64,000 nucleotides of DNA from Dyadobacter endophyticus (GTDB lineage Bacteria > Bacteroidota > Bacteroidia > Cytophagales > Spirosomataceae): the NCBI RefSeq assembly GCF_014641595.1, contig NZ_BMIA01000001.1, forward strand, positions 496,001-560,000, read 5' to 3'. The notes below the pieces were generated by a model that was given only the letters and a program-made list of their open reading frames with translations, was not told where the DNA came from and did not search any database. The position numbers were made by a program, and so were the translations under genes. Below, piece by piece: positions 16,943 to 24,022 of this stretch (position 1 is the first letter of the stretch; each line of letters starts with the position of its first letter).

Positions 16943-18805
16943 TCACTTCCGTGCCGTTCCCTGCGAGCCGTCCAGGCTCTGTGCCGCCTTTACCAGTTGC
17001 ACGAACTCTGAACGGTAGCCTTCTTCATCCTTGCCAAATGCGTTTCTGGCGCGCTGGATCACATCCGCATAAGTGGCCTTACCTTTGTATTCAGAGCCTC
17101 GCAGGAGCAAGCCGAACTCGGCGACCGCACTGGCAAACCTCAGGTTTTCAGAACATTTTTCAAACCCGACAGATTCGGTTTTTACCGGCAGGTCGAAAAG
17201 CACACTTTTTTCGCTGTCCGCTTTTTTGTATCGGACTTTGATCGTCATCATTTCCCCGCTATTGCTGGTGGTCAAGGTGCGGTTCTGCTGGTATTTTAAG
17301 GTGTCTGTCGTTTTGACGTAGACGCTTTCTGCGCCTTTGGGGACAATCTCGTAAATGGCCGTCACCGTGTGGCCGGATCCCATATCGCCTGCGTCCTTTT
17401 TGTCATCGTTGAACTCGTCATTGCGCAGTGCGCGGTTTTCGTAGCCAATGAGGCGGTAAGCCGCTACATGAGCAGGGTTAAATTCGATCTGGATCTTGAC
17501 GTCTTTGGCAATAGTGAACAAGGTACCGCCAAATTCTTGCACAAATTCTTTTCGTGCTTCCTGAATATTATCGATGTAGGCATAGTTGCCGTTTCCCTTG
17601 TCGGCCAGCGTTTCCACATGGCTGTCTTTGTAATTACCCATTCCAAAACCCATAACGCTGAGGAAAATGCCCGCTTTGCGTTTTTCCTCAATGAGCTTCT
17701 GCAATTCTGATTCATTGGAAATACCCACATTGAAATCACCATCGGTTGCCAGGATTACGCGGTTGTTGCCCTTGGGCAGGAAGTGTTTTCGGGCAAGGTC
17801 ATAGGCCAACTCGATGCCTTCTCCACCTGCTGTCGAACCGCCAGCTTCCAGTTTGTCGAGCGCATCCTTGATGGTTTTTTTCTCGCTTCCCGATGTCGGG
17901 GACAATACCATGCCGGCCGAGCCGGCATAGGCAACGATTGAAATTTTGTCTTCTGCGCGAAGCTGGTCAACCAGCAGTTTGAAGGCCTGTTTGAGGAGCG
18001 GGAGTTTGTTAGTTTCGCTCATCGAGCCGGACACATCAATCAGAAAGACCAGGTTGGACGCTGGCAGATTTTCGGTCGAAACGCTTCTGGCCTGCAAACC
18101 AATGTGTACCAGTTTCAAACCCGGGTTCCAGGGCGAATCGGTGGTTTCGGTAGTGATAGCCACGGGGTGTTCGCCGGCAGGCTGAGGATAGTCATAATCG
18201 AAATAGTTGATCATTTCTTCGATCCTGACAGCATCCTCCGGCGGCATCTGGCCATTGTTCAGAAAACGCCGCACATTACTATAAGCGGCACGGTCGACAT
18301 CCACCGAGAACGTCGTTACTGGTTGCTGGCTAACAGACAAAAAGCCGTTTTCATTGATCGGTTTGTAGCTTTCGGTAGGAACAGACATTTGCATTACGGC
18401 TCCTGAAAATGTAGCAGGGGCGGAGGCAACCCTGTTGAACGCGAGCGACTTGCTCACGCGCCCCGGTTGCTCGGACTGCTTGATTTGTTCATCTGCCAGT
18501 ACTTCTGCTTTCAGTGTCTTTTGCGTTAAAACGATATTCAAAACAGAATCTGAGGGAACAGGCATTGTCAATGGAATGTACCCGGCCTTTTTGAATACCA
18601 ATGCTCTGGCCTGGTTTGGTATGCGAATTGAAAAGCGGCCGGTACGGTCGGTCACCGTGCCGGCACCGCCGCCTTGTATGGATACGCTCACGCCGGCGAT
18701 GGGAGCATTGGCACCGTCCTTCACTGTGCCATTGATAATGCGGTCGGGCCGTAATGCGAAGGCGCTCAAAACGATGGCTAACAGAATAATTACTCTTGTT
18801 TTCAT
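16943..18805 (-). CDS. YfbK-like von Willebrand factor A protein with carboxypeptidase-regulatory-like domain
   Basis: A 620-residue exported protein. After a signal peptide (about 1-18) comes a carboxypeptidase-D regulatory-like beta-sandwich (about 22-95: INGTVKDGANAPIAGVSV), a linker, the YfbK N-terminal domain (about 165-240: TFSVDVDRAAYSNVRRFLN) and a von Willebrand A domain with an intact metal site (Asp257, Ser259, Ser261 in LIDVSGSMS; later ILATDGDFNVG). The C-terminal part matches DUF3520. Family members are thought to mediate protein-protein contact at the envelope; no enzymatic role is known. The gene is divergent from the sigma-factor gene, and a nested palindrome lies in the shared control region. 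Confidence 0.9.
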   Translation of the reverse strand: MKTRVIILLAIVLSAFALRPDRIINGTVKDGANAPIAGVSVSIQGGGAGTVTDRTGRFSIRIPNQARALVFKKAGYIPLTMPVPSDSVLNIVLTQKTLKAEVLADEQIKQSEQPGRVSKSLAFNRVASAPATFSGAVMQMSVPTESYKPINENGFLSVSQQPVTTFSVDVDRAAYSNVRRFLNNGQMPPEDAVRIEEMINYFDYDYPQPAGEHPVAITTETTDSPWNPGLKLVHIGLQARSVSTENLPASNLVFLIDVSGSMSETNKLPLLKQAFKLLVDQLRAEDKISIVAYAGSAGMVLSPTSGSEKKTIKDALDKLEAGGSTAGGEGIELAYDLARKHFLPKGNNRVILATDGDFNVGISNESELQKLIEEKRKAGIFLSVMGFGMGNYKDSHVETLADKGNGNYAYIDNIQEARKEFVQEFGGTLFTIAKDVKIQIEFNPAHVAAYRLIGYENRALRNDEFNDDKKDAGDMGSGHTVTAIYEIVPKGAESVYVKTTDTLKYQQNRTLTTSNSGEMMTIKVRYKKADSEKSVLFDLPVKTESVGFEKCSENLRFASAVAEFGLLLRGSEYKGKATYADVIQRARNAFGKDEEGYRSEFVQLVKAAQSLDGSQGTARK

Positions 18806-18831
18806 GGTTTACGGATTTCGTTATTTATCCC

Positions 18832-18907
18832 CTGGATGCGGGCCGGCAGGTAATTCCATAAAAGTTTTTAGAACATTTTTATGGAATTTTGACTAAACCG
18901 CATCCAG
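18832..18907. promoter_or_regulatory. Nested palindrome between divergent vWA and sigma-factor genes
   Basis: Outer arms CTGGATGCGG (18832-18841) and CCGCATCCAG (18898-18907) are perfect complements of 10 bases. Inner arms AATTCCATAAAA (18852-18863) and TTTTATGGAATT (18877-18888) are perfect complements of 12 bases. The internal loops are 10 and 9 bases and the apical loop 13. The element sits between divergent genes, so it is not a terminator. It is a candidate operator or cruciform, or an RNA hairpin in one of the leaders. Confidence 0.7.
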
Positions 18908-18943
18908 TAACCGGAAGGCCGGAAAACATTTCCCAGGGCACAC

Positions 18944-19534
18944 GTGAAGTTTTTGAAATTCTTTCAGGGCAAGGTCAAAGAACCGGTTCCAGAGGCCGAA
19001 GGGCTTGCTGCGTACCGGCGCAATGGCGATGTTGCCGTGCTGGGAGCATTGTACGAGCCTTACATGGATATGGTTTTCGGGGTGTGCTTCCAGTATTTGC
19101 GGGATGAAGATGAGAGCAAAGACGCTGTCATGCAGATATTTGAAAAGCTGGTAGCCGATTTGAAGCAGCACGAAGTTTCAAACTTTAAGAGCTGGCTGCA
19201 TAGCGTAGCGCGGAACCATTGCCTGATGAAGCTGCGAGTATCCCGGATTACCGTAGGCGCCGAATCTGTGGACGACCGGGAACAGGAATTGCAGATCGGG
19301 GCGCTGTATGATGAGGACACATTCGCATTGGATGGGCAGCTCAATGCATTAGATGAATGCCTTCAAAAGCTGGTAAGCGAGCAGCGAATCAGTATCGAGC
19401 TGTTTTATTTGCAGAACAAATGCTACCGTGACATTGCCGGAGAGACCGGTTTTGAAATGGGTAAAGTGAAAAGTTATATCCAGAATGGAAAGCGGAAACT
19501 GAAAATCTGCATTGAAAACAATGGCAGCTACTAA
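18944..19534 (+). CDS. Sigma-70 family RNA polymerase sigma factor (ECF type)
   Basis: A 196-residue ECF-like sigma factor. Region 2 is visible at about residues 35-90 (YMDMVFGVCFQYLRDEDES, DAVMQIFEKL) followed by SWLHSVARNHCLMKLR, and region 4 at about 140-190 (LQNKCYRDIAGETG, then KSYIQNGKRKLKI). It directs RNA polymerase to a specific promoter set. GTG at 18944 gives the N-terminus MKFLKFF and is the chosen start. Its 3' end overlaps the next gene by 14 bases, the usual sigma/anti-sigma arrangement. Divergent from the von Willebrand A gene. Confidence 0.9.
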   Translation: MKFLKFFQGKVKEPVPEAEGLAAYRRNGDVAVLGALYEPYMDMVFGVCFQYLRDEDESKDAVMQIFEKLVADLKQHEVSNFKSWLHSVARNHCLMKLRVSRITVGAESVDDREQELQIGALYDEDTFALDGQLNALDECLQKLVSEQRISIELFYLQNKCYRDIAGETGFEMGKVKSYIQNGKRKLKICIENNGSY

Positions 19535-20657
19535 CGACCTCATACCGGATTTCGACGATTTCGAGCGCTATTGCGGTGGTGAAATGTCCTCAGCAGAACA
19601 GCGCTCGCTGGAAGGAAGGATGCTGGCCGAGCCGCTGGTAGCGGAAGCCTATGAAGGTTTCCTGGCCTGGCGGGCACAGCATGCGGAGGTGACAGGCGTA
19701 CGTGCCGACCTGCGCGAGCGTTTGCACACACGTATGGCGCACGCGCGCAGAAATGCATTACCGCTGTGGGCCTACGCCTCGGCTGCTTCGGTATTACTGG
19801 TTCTGTTCGTTTATTGGAATATGTTTTTGTATGATAAAAAAGTTGCTATACAAAAATCTGCGGTTGCTGTAAAGCAGGAAGAAACAACATCATCCACGTC
19901 TGAACAAGTAACCCTTCCTACGCCCATAAAGCTCGACAAACCACTCGAATCAGCCGCTCCGGCCCCAACCGGTCCAAATACTTCAATTCCTACTAAACCA
20001 GTTCCCGCAAGCCAGCCCAAACAAGCTCCCCAGACTTTGCCAAAGCCTGAAATTGCATTGGCACCTTTCGTTCTGGCAGATGAGAAGGCTCGGCAGGAAG
20101 CCGGGCTGGAAGCAATCGATACCGCATTGGCGGATTCGTTCCAGGCTGAAACAGCAATAGCCCAGGCACCTCCGCAGCTCGCCAAAGCGTTGGCTGCGCC
20201 AGGATCGGTGCAGGCTGTGGCGAAATCGATGGCAGGGAGGGTAAAAACCGAGCCCTCATCCTGGCACACAATCTCGAAAAAATCAGAAGAAATAAATAAA
20301 CAGTATGCCAGGCAGGAGCTGCTAGCCTCCAAACCGGTCGCTGGCGATAAGAAAACTGATAACATCGTAGTGCCTGCCGACACGCTGGCGCCCATTCCGG
20401 CGGCGGGGTGGGCATCCTACCGTGCTTATCTCGATAAAAACACGGGCTCTGCTTCTACAACTGGTCAAATTGTGGTGACATTTATCGTCAGTTCTTCGGG
20501 CACCTTGTCCGGCATTGTGGCCAAGGGGCCTCAGGAACTTCAAAAAGATGCCATTCGTATTATTAGCAACGGTCCCGCCTGGGCACCCGCACGTGCCAAC
20601 GGAATGCCTGTTACTTCTGTGGGGGAAATACAACTGTGGTTCCGGCAAAAGCAATAA
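19521..20657 (+). CDS. Anti-sigma-like membrane protein with TonB-like C-terminal domain
   Basis: A 378-residue inner membrane protein. Residues 1 to about 60 (DFERYCGGEMSSAEQRSLE) resemble the cytoplasmic part of Bacteroidota anti-sigma proteins, though without the zinc His/Cys set. One membrane helix spans about 74-94 (PLWAYASAASVLLVLFVYW). A long Pro/Ala/Thr-rich periplasmic linker follows, and residues about 295-378 look like a TonB C-terminal domain (GQIVVTFIVSSSGTLSGI, then AWAPARANG). The ATG at 19521 lies inside the sigma gene; an in-frame TTG is three codons earlier. Likely role: membrane-bound sensor or anti-sigma for the preceding sigma factor, possibly touching outer membrane partners. 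Confidence 0.78.
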   Translation: MAATNDLIPDFDDFERYCGGEMSSAEQRSLEGRMLAEPLVAEAYEGFLAWRAQHAEVTGVRADLRERLHTRMAHARRNALPLWAYASAASVLLVLFVYWNMFLYDKKVAIQKSAVAVKQEETTSSTSEQVTLPTPIKLDKPLESAAPAPTGPNTSIPTKPVPASQPKQAPQTLPKPEIALAPFVLADEKARQEAGLEAIDTALADSFQAETAIAQAPPQLAKALAAPGSVQAVAKSMAGRVKTEPSSWHTISKKSEEINKQYARQELLASKPVAGDKKTDNIVVPADTLAPIPAAGWASYRAYLDKNTGSASTTGQIVVTFIVSSSGTLSGIVAKGPQELQKDAIRIISNGPAWAPARANGMPVTSVGEIQLWFRQKQ

Positions 20658-20997
20658 TCCCATCCAAATCAGACGGTTATGTGGTGACTTGTAGAAGTAA
20701 TTTTAAAATTTTTCTAAAATGGGGCGGTTATTTTTTGTTGTCTACGCCGCAGTAGTTAATTTTACTACAAGCTCTTAATTACCCTTCTCTTGATATGTTA
20801 CCAATTTGAATTTGTAATTTCTACTCCTATTCGCTTGATGACCGTTTTCGATCCGGTTCGGGGTGATGCACAGATGAAATCTGCAATTTTCTGGCTTAAA
20901 TTTTATACAGCAAGTATTATGACTAATCTTACGAAATAATTATTTGCCATTTTTTTTACAGTACTACAACGAATAATTGCATTTTTATACTCAACCT
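20658..20997. other. Intergenic region upstream of the exopolysaccharide locus
   Basis: About 340 AT-rich bases between the TonB-like gene and the receiver gene. It contains the second copy of the 19-base element (20689-20707). I found no TAnnTTTG match with normal spacing, no tRNA and no terminator with a T-run. It must carry the promoter of the receiver/sugar transferase genes. Confidence 0.5.
20689..20707 (+). repeat. 19-base element, copy 2
   Basis: Exact second copy of TTGTAGAAGTAATTTTAAA (first copy 1182-1200, minus strand). It lies 291 bases before the receiver gene and just after the TonB-like gene. Flanking bases differ from those of the first copy. Confidence 0.4.
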
Positions 20998-21387
20998 ATG
21001 GACAATAGAAGGAATCTGTTGATTATAGACGACGAACCCAGCATTACCAAGATACTGGAACATTTTCTTAAAAAAGACTTCAATGTGGTGATCAAAAGCG
21101 ACGGCTCCGAAGGAATGCTGTGGCTGGAAGAAGGGAATCAAGCCGATTTGATCATCGCAGACCTTCATATGCCCAACCTGAGCGGTAAAGAGTTTTTGAA
21201 GGTAGCGAAGGCTAGCAACCTTTATTCGGAAATACCTGTAATTATACTGTCGGGTTCCGACGAAAGCAGCGAGCGCATCCAGTGCCTCAACTTGGGCGCC
21301 GACGACTTCATGGTCAAGCCGTTCAACCCCATGGAGGTGCACGCCAAGATCAACGCCGTTTTGCGGCGCAGTAAACGCTTCTCTTAA
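20998..21387 (+). CDS. Single-domain response regulator at the head of the polysaccharide locus
   Basis: A 129-residue receiver with all phosphorylation residues: Asp11-Asp12, acceptor Asp55 in IIADLHMPNLSG, switch Ser85 in ILSGS, Lys107 in MVKPF. No output domain follows. ATG at 20998 is preferred over an in-frame TTG seven codons upstream, which would add residues unlike the family. The sugar transferase gene starts 14 bases after the stop, so the two are co-transcribed; that transferase begins with a degenerate receiver, which suggests a physical or regulatory link (inference). Confidence 0.9.
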   Translation: MDNRRNLLIIDDEPSITKILEHFLKKDFNVVIKSDGSEGMLWLEEGNQADLIIADLHMPNLSGKEFLKVAKASNLYSEIPVIILSGSDESSERIQCLNLGADDFMVKPFNPMEVHAKINAVLRRSKRFS

Positions 21388-21401
21388 ACGACGTTGATAT
21401 C

Positions 21402-22613
21402 ATGGAACTGGCCGGCACAACGACAGAAACGGTAACGGCAGGCAAGACCTACGTTGCCCAGTTCAGGGTTATTTTTGTTCATAACAACTTTCAGGAATAC
21501 CTCAGGTTTGCCGAGCGCTTTGCCGACTACCTTCAAGTGGAGTATTTTGATACACCTGGTGGCGCACTGGAAGCACTAAGAGAAAACTTTCCCACAGACG
21601 TGATCGTGGCCCACGACGGAAGCGGCGGTATTGAGCTGCTCGACACGATCCGTAAAAGCGCCGGGTTTGGTAACATACCATTTGTGCTGCTGGTTGACAG
21701 ACTCTCCCGCCAGGCCATTGATCTTGCACGTAATAAGCAAGCAGACGATGTTTTTTCTGTGAATTTCGATGATGGCGATCTGATCACCCGCATCAAATAT
21801 TTCAAAAAACGGCAATGGTATGTGGCCAGCAAAGCGTCGCAGAAAATTGGTTCTCAAGGACACAAAACACCGGTTTGGAAACGCACGATCGACATTGTTA
21901 CTACCGGCACGGCGGTGATCCTTTTGTTACCCGTGTTTATCATCGTGGCCATCCTGATTAAGCTGGATTCCAAAGGGCCCGTTTTTTACAAATCTAAAAG
22001 GGTAGGAAGCGGCTACAAAATTTTTGACCTGTACAAATTCAGGACCATGCGTACGGATGCCGATCAACTGATCCGGAAAATGGCCGCATTGAATATGTAC
22101 TCCAAGGCTGAGCCTGTCGCGCAGATCGAGACACATGGGCTTTGCGACGAATGCCTTGCCGGAAACCAATGCAAAAGCCTGCTATTCCACGATGGTAAAG
22201 AAATCTGCGAAAAGCTTTACCACTTCCAGAAGGAACAGAAGGCCGCTTTTATGAAATTTCAGAACGACCCGCGCATTACGCGCCTGGGTAGTTTTCTAAG
22301 AAATTCCAGCATCGATGAGCTCCCCCAACTGATCAACATCCTCAAAGGCGATATGTCGCTGGTAGGTAACCGTCCGCTGCCTTTGTATGAAGCTGAAAAA
22401 ATGACTACCGATGACAAAATTCTGCGTTTTGCAGGCCCGGCCGGCCTAACCGGATTGTGGCAGGTCACCAAACGCGGAAAAGGCAAGACCGATATGACCG
22501 AAGAAGAACGTACGCAGCTCGACATCACTTACGCCCGGGAATTTTCCTTTAAAATGGATATGGAAATCATCCTGAAAACGTTCCCGGCGCTGTTGCAGTC
22601 GGAGAATGTGTGA
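21402..22613 (+). CDS. Initiating sugar-phosphate transferase with N-terminal pseudo-receiver
   Basis: A 403-residue polyprenyl-phosphate sugar phosphotransferase of the WcaJ/WbaP type, which starts repeat-unit assembly by moving a sugar phosphate to undecaprenyl phosphate. Residues about 20-138 fold-match a receiver but lack the acidic pair, the acceptor Asp and the Lys, so it is a pseudo-receiver. A membrane helix (about 165-187) and the catalytic domain follow (KGPVFYKSKRVG, DLYKFRTMRTDAD, DPRITRLGSFLR, SIDELPQL, SLVGNRPLP). Between MRTDAD and NDPRIT there is an insertion of about 55 residues with four Cys (248, 251, 257, 269). Follows the receiver gene by 14 bases. Confidence 0.93.
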   Translation: MELAGTTTETVTAGKTYVAQFRVIFVHNNFQEYLRFAERFADYLQVEYFDTPGGALEALRENFPTDVIVAHDGSGGIELLDTIRKSAGFGNIPFVLLVDRLSRQAIDLARNKQADDVFSVNFDDGDLITRIKYFKKRQWYVASKASQKIGSQGHKTPVWKRTIDIVTTGTAVILLLPVFIIVAILIKLDSKGPVFYKSKRVGSGYKIFDLYKFRTMRTDADQLIRKMAALNMYSKAEPVAQIETHGLCDECLAGNQCKSLLFHDGKEICEKLYHFQKEQKAAFMKFQNDPRITRLGSFLRNSSIDELPQLINILKGDMSLVGNRPLPLYEAEKMTTDDKILRFAGPAGLTGLWQVTKRGKGKTDMTEEERTQLDITYAREFSFKMDMEIILKTFPALLQSENV

Positions 22614-22629
22614 CGGGGCAAACGGTATG

Positions 22630-23247
22630 TCAGGACGTCTTAACCCAATCGTTGTATTCGGGATCGTATTTTTTAATGATGCGCGCTGGATTTCCCACAG
22701 CGACCGAATAGGGCGGTATATCTTTGGTAACAACCGCGCCGGCAGCAACCACCGAATGCCGGCCGATCGTGACACCGGCGGTAACCACGGCATTTGCGCC
22801 GATCCAGCATTCGTCTTCAATAACAATAGGTGCAACGCTTACGCCTTGTTTATGAATCGGTTGCTGAATATCCTGATAATTGTGGTTCAAACCGCTGGCA
22901 ACAATATGCTGAGCAAGGATCACATCATTGCCGATCGTGACCGGACCGATAATAACATTTCCGAGACCGACCAGCGAGTTGGCTCCAATATGCACTGCCC
23001 CCACACCATTGTTGATTGTGCTGAAATCCTCGATCATCGAATTGTCGCCGATCGAAAACGGATTGAAAGGCAGCACGTCCATCCTTACCCACCGGCGGAC
23101 GATGACATTTTTGCCCTTTTGATGAAAGAAACGGTTCAAAAACACCCGGACCCAAAGCCTTGGACGGGCCTGATCGGTTGGTATCAGCATCCAGTGGACA
23201 AATTTTTTCAGTCCCGGACTGTTCCGAATTTGGTCGGATAACGACAT
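22630..23247 (-). CDS. Hexapeptide-repeat acyltransferase
   Basis: A 205-residue left-handed beta-helix acyltransferase of the LpxA/WbbJ superfamily. Hexapeptide repeats run from about residue 70 (GDNSMIEDFSTI, then GANSLVGLGNVIIGP) to the classical end GAVVTKDIPPYSVAVGNPARIIKKY. The catalytic His is probably in NHNYQD. It would O- or N-acetylate a sugar of the polysaccharide. I chose ATG at 23247 because the region upstream in frame is low-quality sequence and because a strong promoter element lies at 23284-23313. Convergent with the sugar transferase gene (16-base gap) and divergent from the outer membrane protein gene. Confidence 0.88.
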   Translation of the reverse strand: MSLSDQIRNSPGLKKFVHWMLIPTDQARPRLWVRVFLNRFFHQKGKNVIVRRWVRMDVLPFNPFSIGDNSMIEDFSTINNGVGAVHIGANSLVGLGNVIIGPVTIGNDVILAQHIVASGLNHNYQDIQQPIHKQGVSVAPIVIEDECWIGANAVVTAGVTIGRHSVVAAGAVVTKDIPPYSVAVGNPARIIKKYDPEYNDWVKTS

Positions 23248-23283
23248 TTTGCCTAGATTAGTGAGATGTAGTAATATTTTTAC

Positions 23284-23313
23284 CAAAAGTATTTCGCATC
23301 GCTTCAAAATCAA
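23284..23313 (-). promoter_or_regulatory. Bacteroidota-type promoter of the acyltransferase gene
   Basis: On the minus strand TTG (23311-23313), 19 bases, TACTTTTG (23284-23291). This matches TTG-N17-23-TAnnTTTG exactly. Predicted transcription start is near 23277, about 30 bases before the ATG at 23247. Confidence 0.65.
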
Positions 23314-23347
23314 GCAAAAGTGATTTAAATAAATATTGTACCCTGAT

Positions 23348-24022
23348 ATGCCAATAAAATTTACCCTTTTGGGGCTTCTGTTTTTTTTTACCATCCAAGG
23401 TGCCCGCGCCCAGGAAACTCTTAGCAAAGACCTGGATTACGCCTACCTGGACAAGCTGATAGCAATCTGCAGAGCCAATTATCCCAAAATCAAGATGTAC
23501 CAGGCGCATGTCGAGGCCGCTGAGAGCGGCGTCAAAAAGGCAAAGCTTTCGTACTTCGATATTTTCAATTTCTCCTATTTGTATAATCCCAAAAACAACG
23601 GAGCTCCTGTATCTGCATCGTTCCCATTCACCTATCAGTTTGGCTTCTTTGTCAACATCGGTGCGATCCTTCAAAAACCTGCCATGGTCAAGCAGGCTAG
23701 GAGTGAACTGGCTTCGGCCGAGTACGATAAGCAGTCGTTTGACCTGAATATGGAAGCGGAAGTCAAGAAGAGGTATTTCACCTACATCCAGAAAAAAGCG
23801 GTGTACCGTGTACGCTCGAACGCGTCGCTGGACGTCGAAAGTATGCTCACCAATGTGAAGAAGCGCTTCGAGATGGGCCAGGAGACATTGGAAAAGTATA
23901 ACCAGGTGCTGATCATGCAAACCGACCACGCGCAGAACCTGTTGAATTCAGAAAGCGAGGTACTGGTTGCCAAAAGCAGCCTGGAAGAATTAGTAGGACA
24001 AAAATTAGAAGATATCAAATGA
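23348..24022 (+). CDS. Half-size outer membrane efflux (TolC-like) protein
   Basis: A 224-residue exported protein. The signal peptide ends at ARAQ (about residue 22). The mature part is helical with the pattern of one outer-membrane-efflux repeat: YLDKLIAICRANYPKIKMYQAHVEAAESG, KPAMVKQARSELASAEYDKQS and RFEMGQETLEKYNQV. TolC proteins have two such repeats in about 430 residues, so this is half-length. ATG at 23348 is preferred to a TTG four codons upstream. The stop overlaps the ATG of the Wzc-like gene (ATGA). It probably forms or supports the outer membrane part of polymer export. Confidence 0.8.
   Translation: MPIKFTLLGLLFFFTIQGARAQETLSKDLDYAYLDKLIAICRANYPKIKMYQAHVEAAESGVKKAKLSYFDIFNFSYLYNPKNNGAPVSASFPFTYQFGFFVNIGAILQKPAMVKQARSELASAEYDKQSFDLNMEAEVKKRYFTYIQKKAVYRVRSNASLDVESMLTNVKKRFEMGQETLEKYNQVLIMQTDHAQNLLNSESEVLVAKSSLEELVGQKLEDIK

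Noticed and set aside
20977-20997. TTG-initiated extension of the receiver gene
   Set aside because: It would add seven residues not seen in receivers; the ATG at 20998 fits the family.
22606-23241. Plus-strand frame of 211 codons
   Set aside because: It lies opposite the hexapeptide acyltransferase gene, which has clear family motifs and a promoter; the plus-strand product has no domain pattern.
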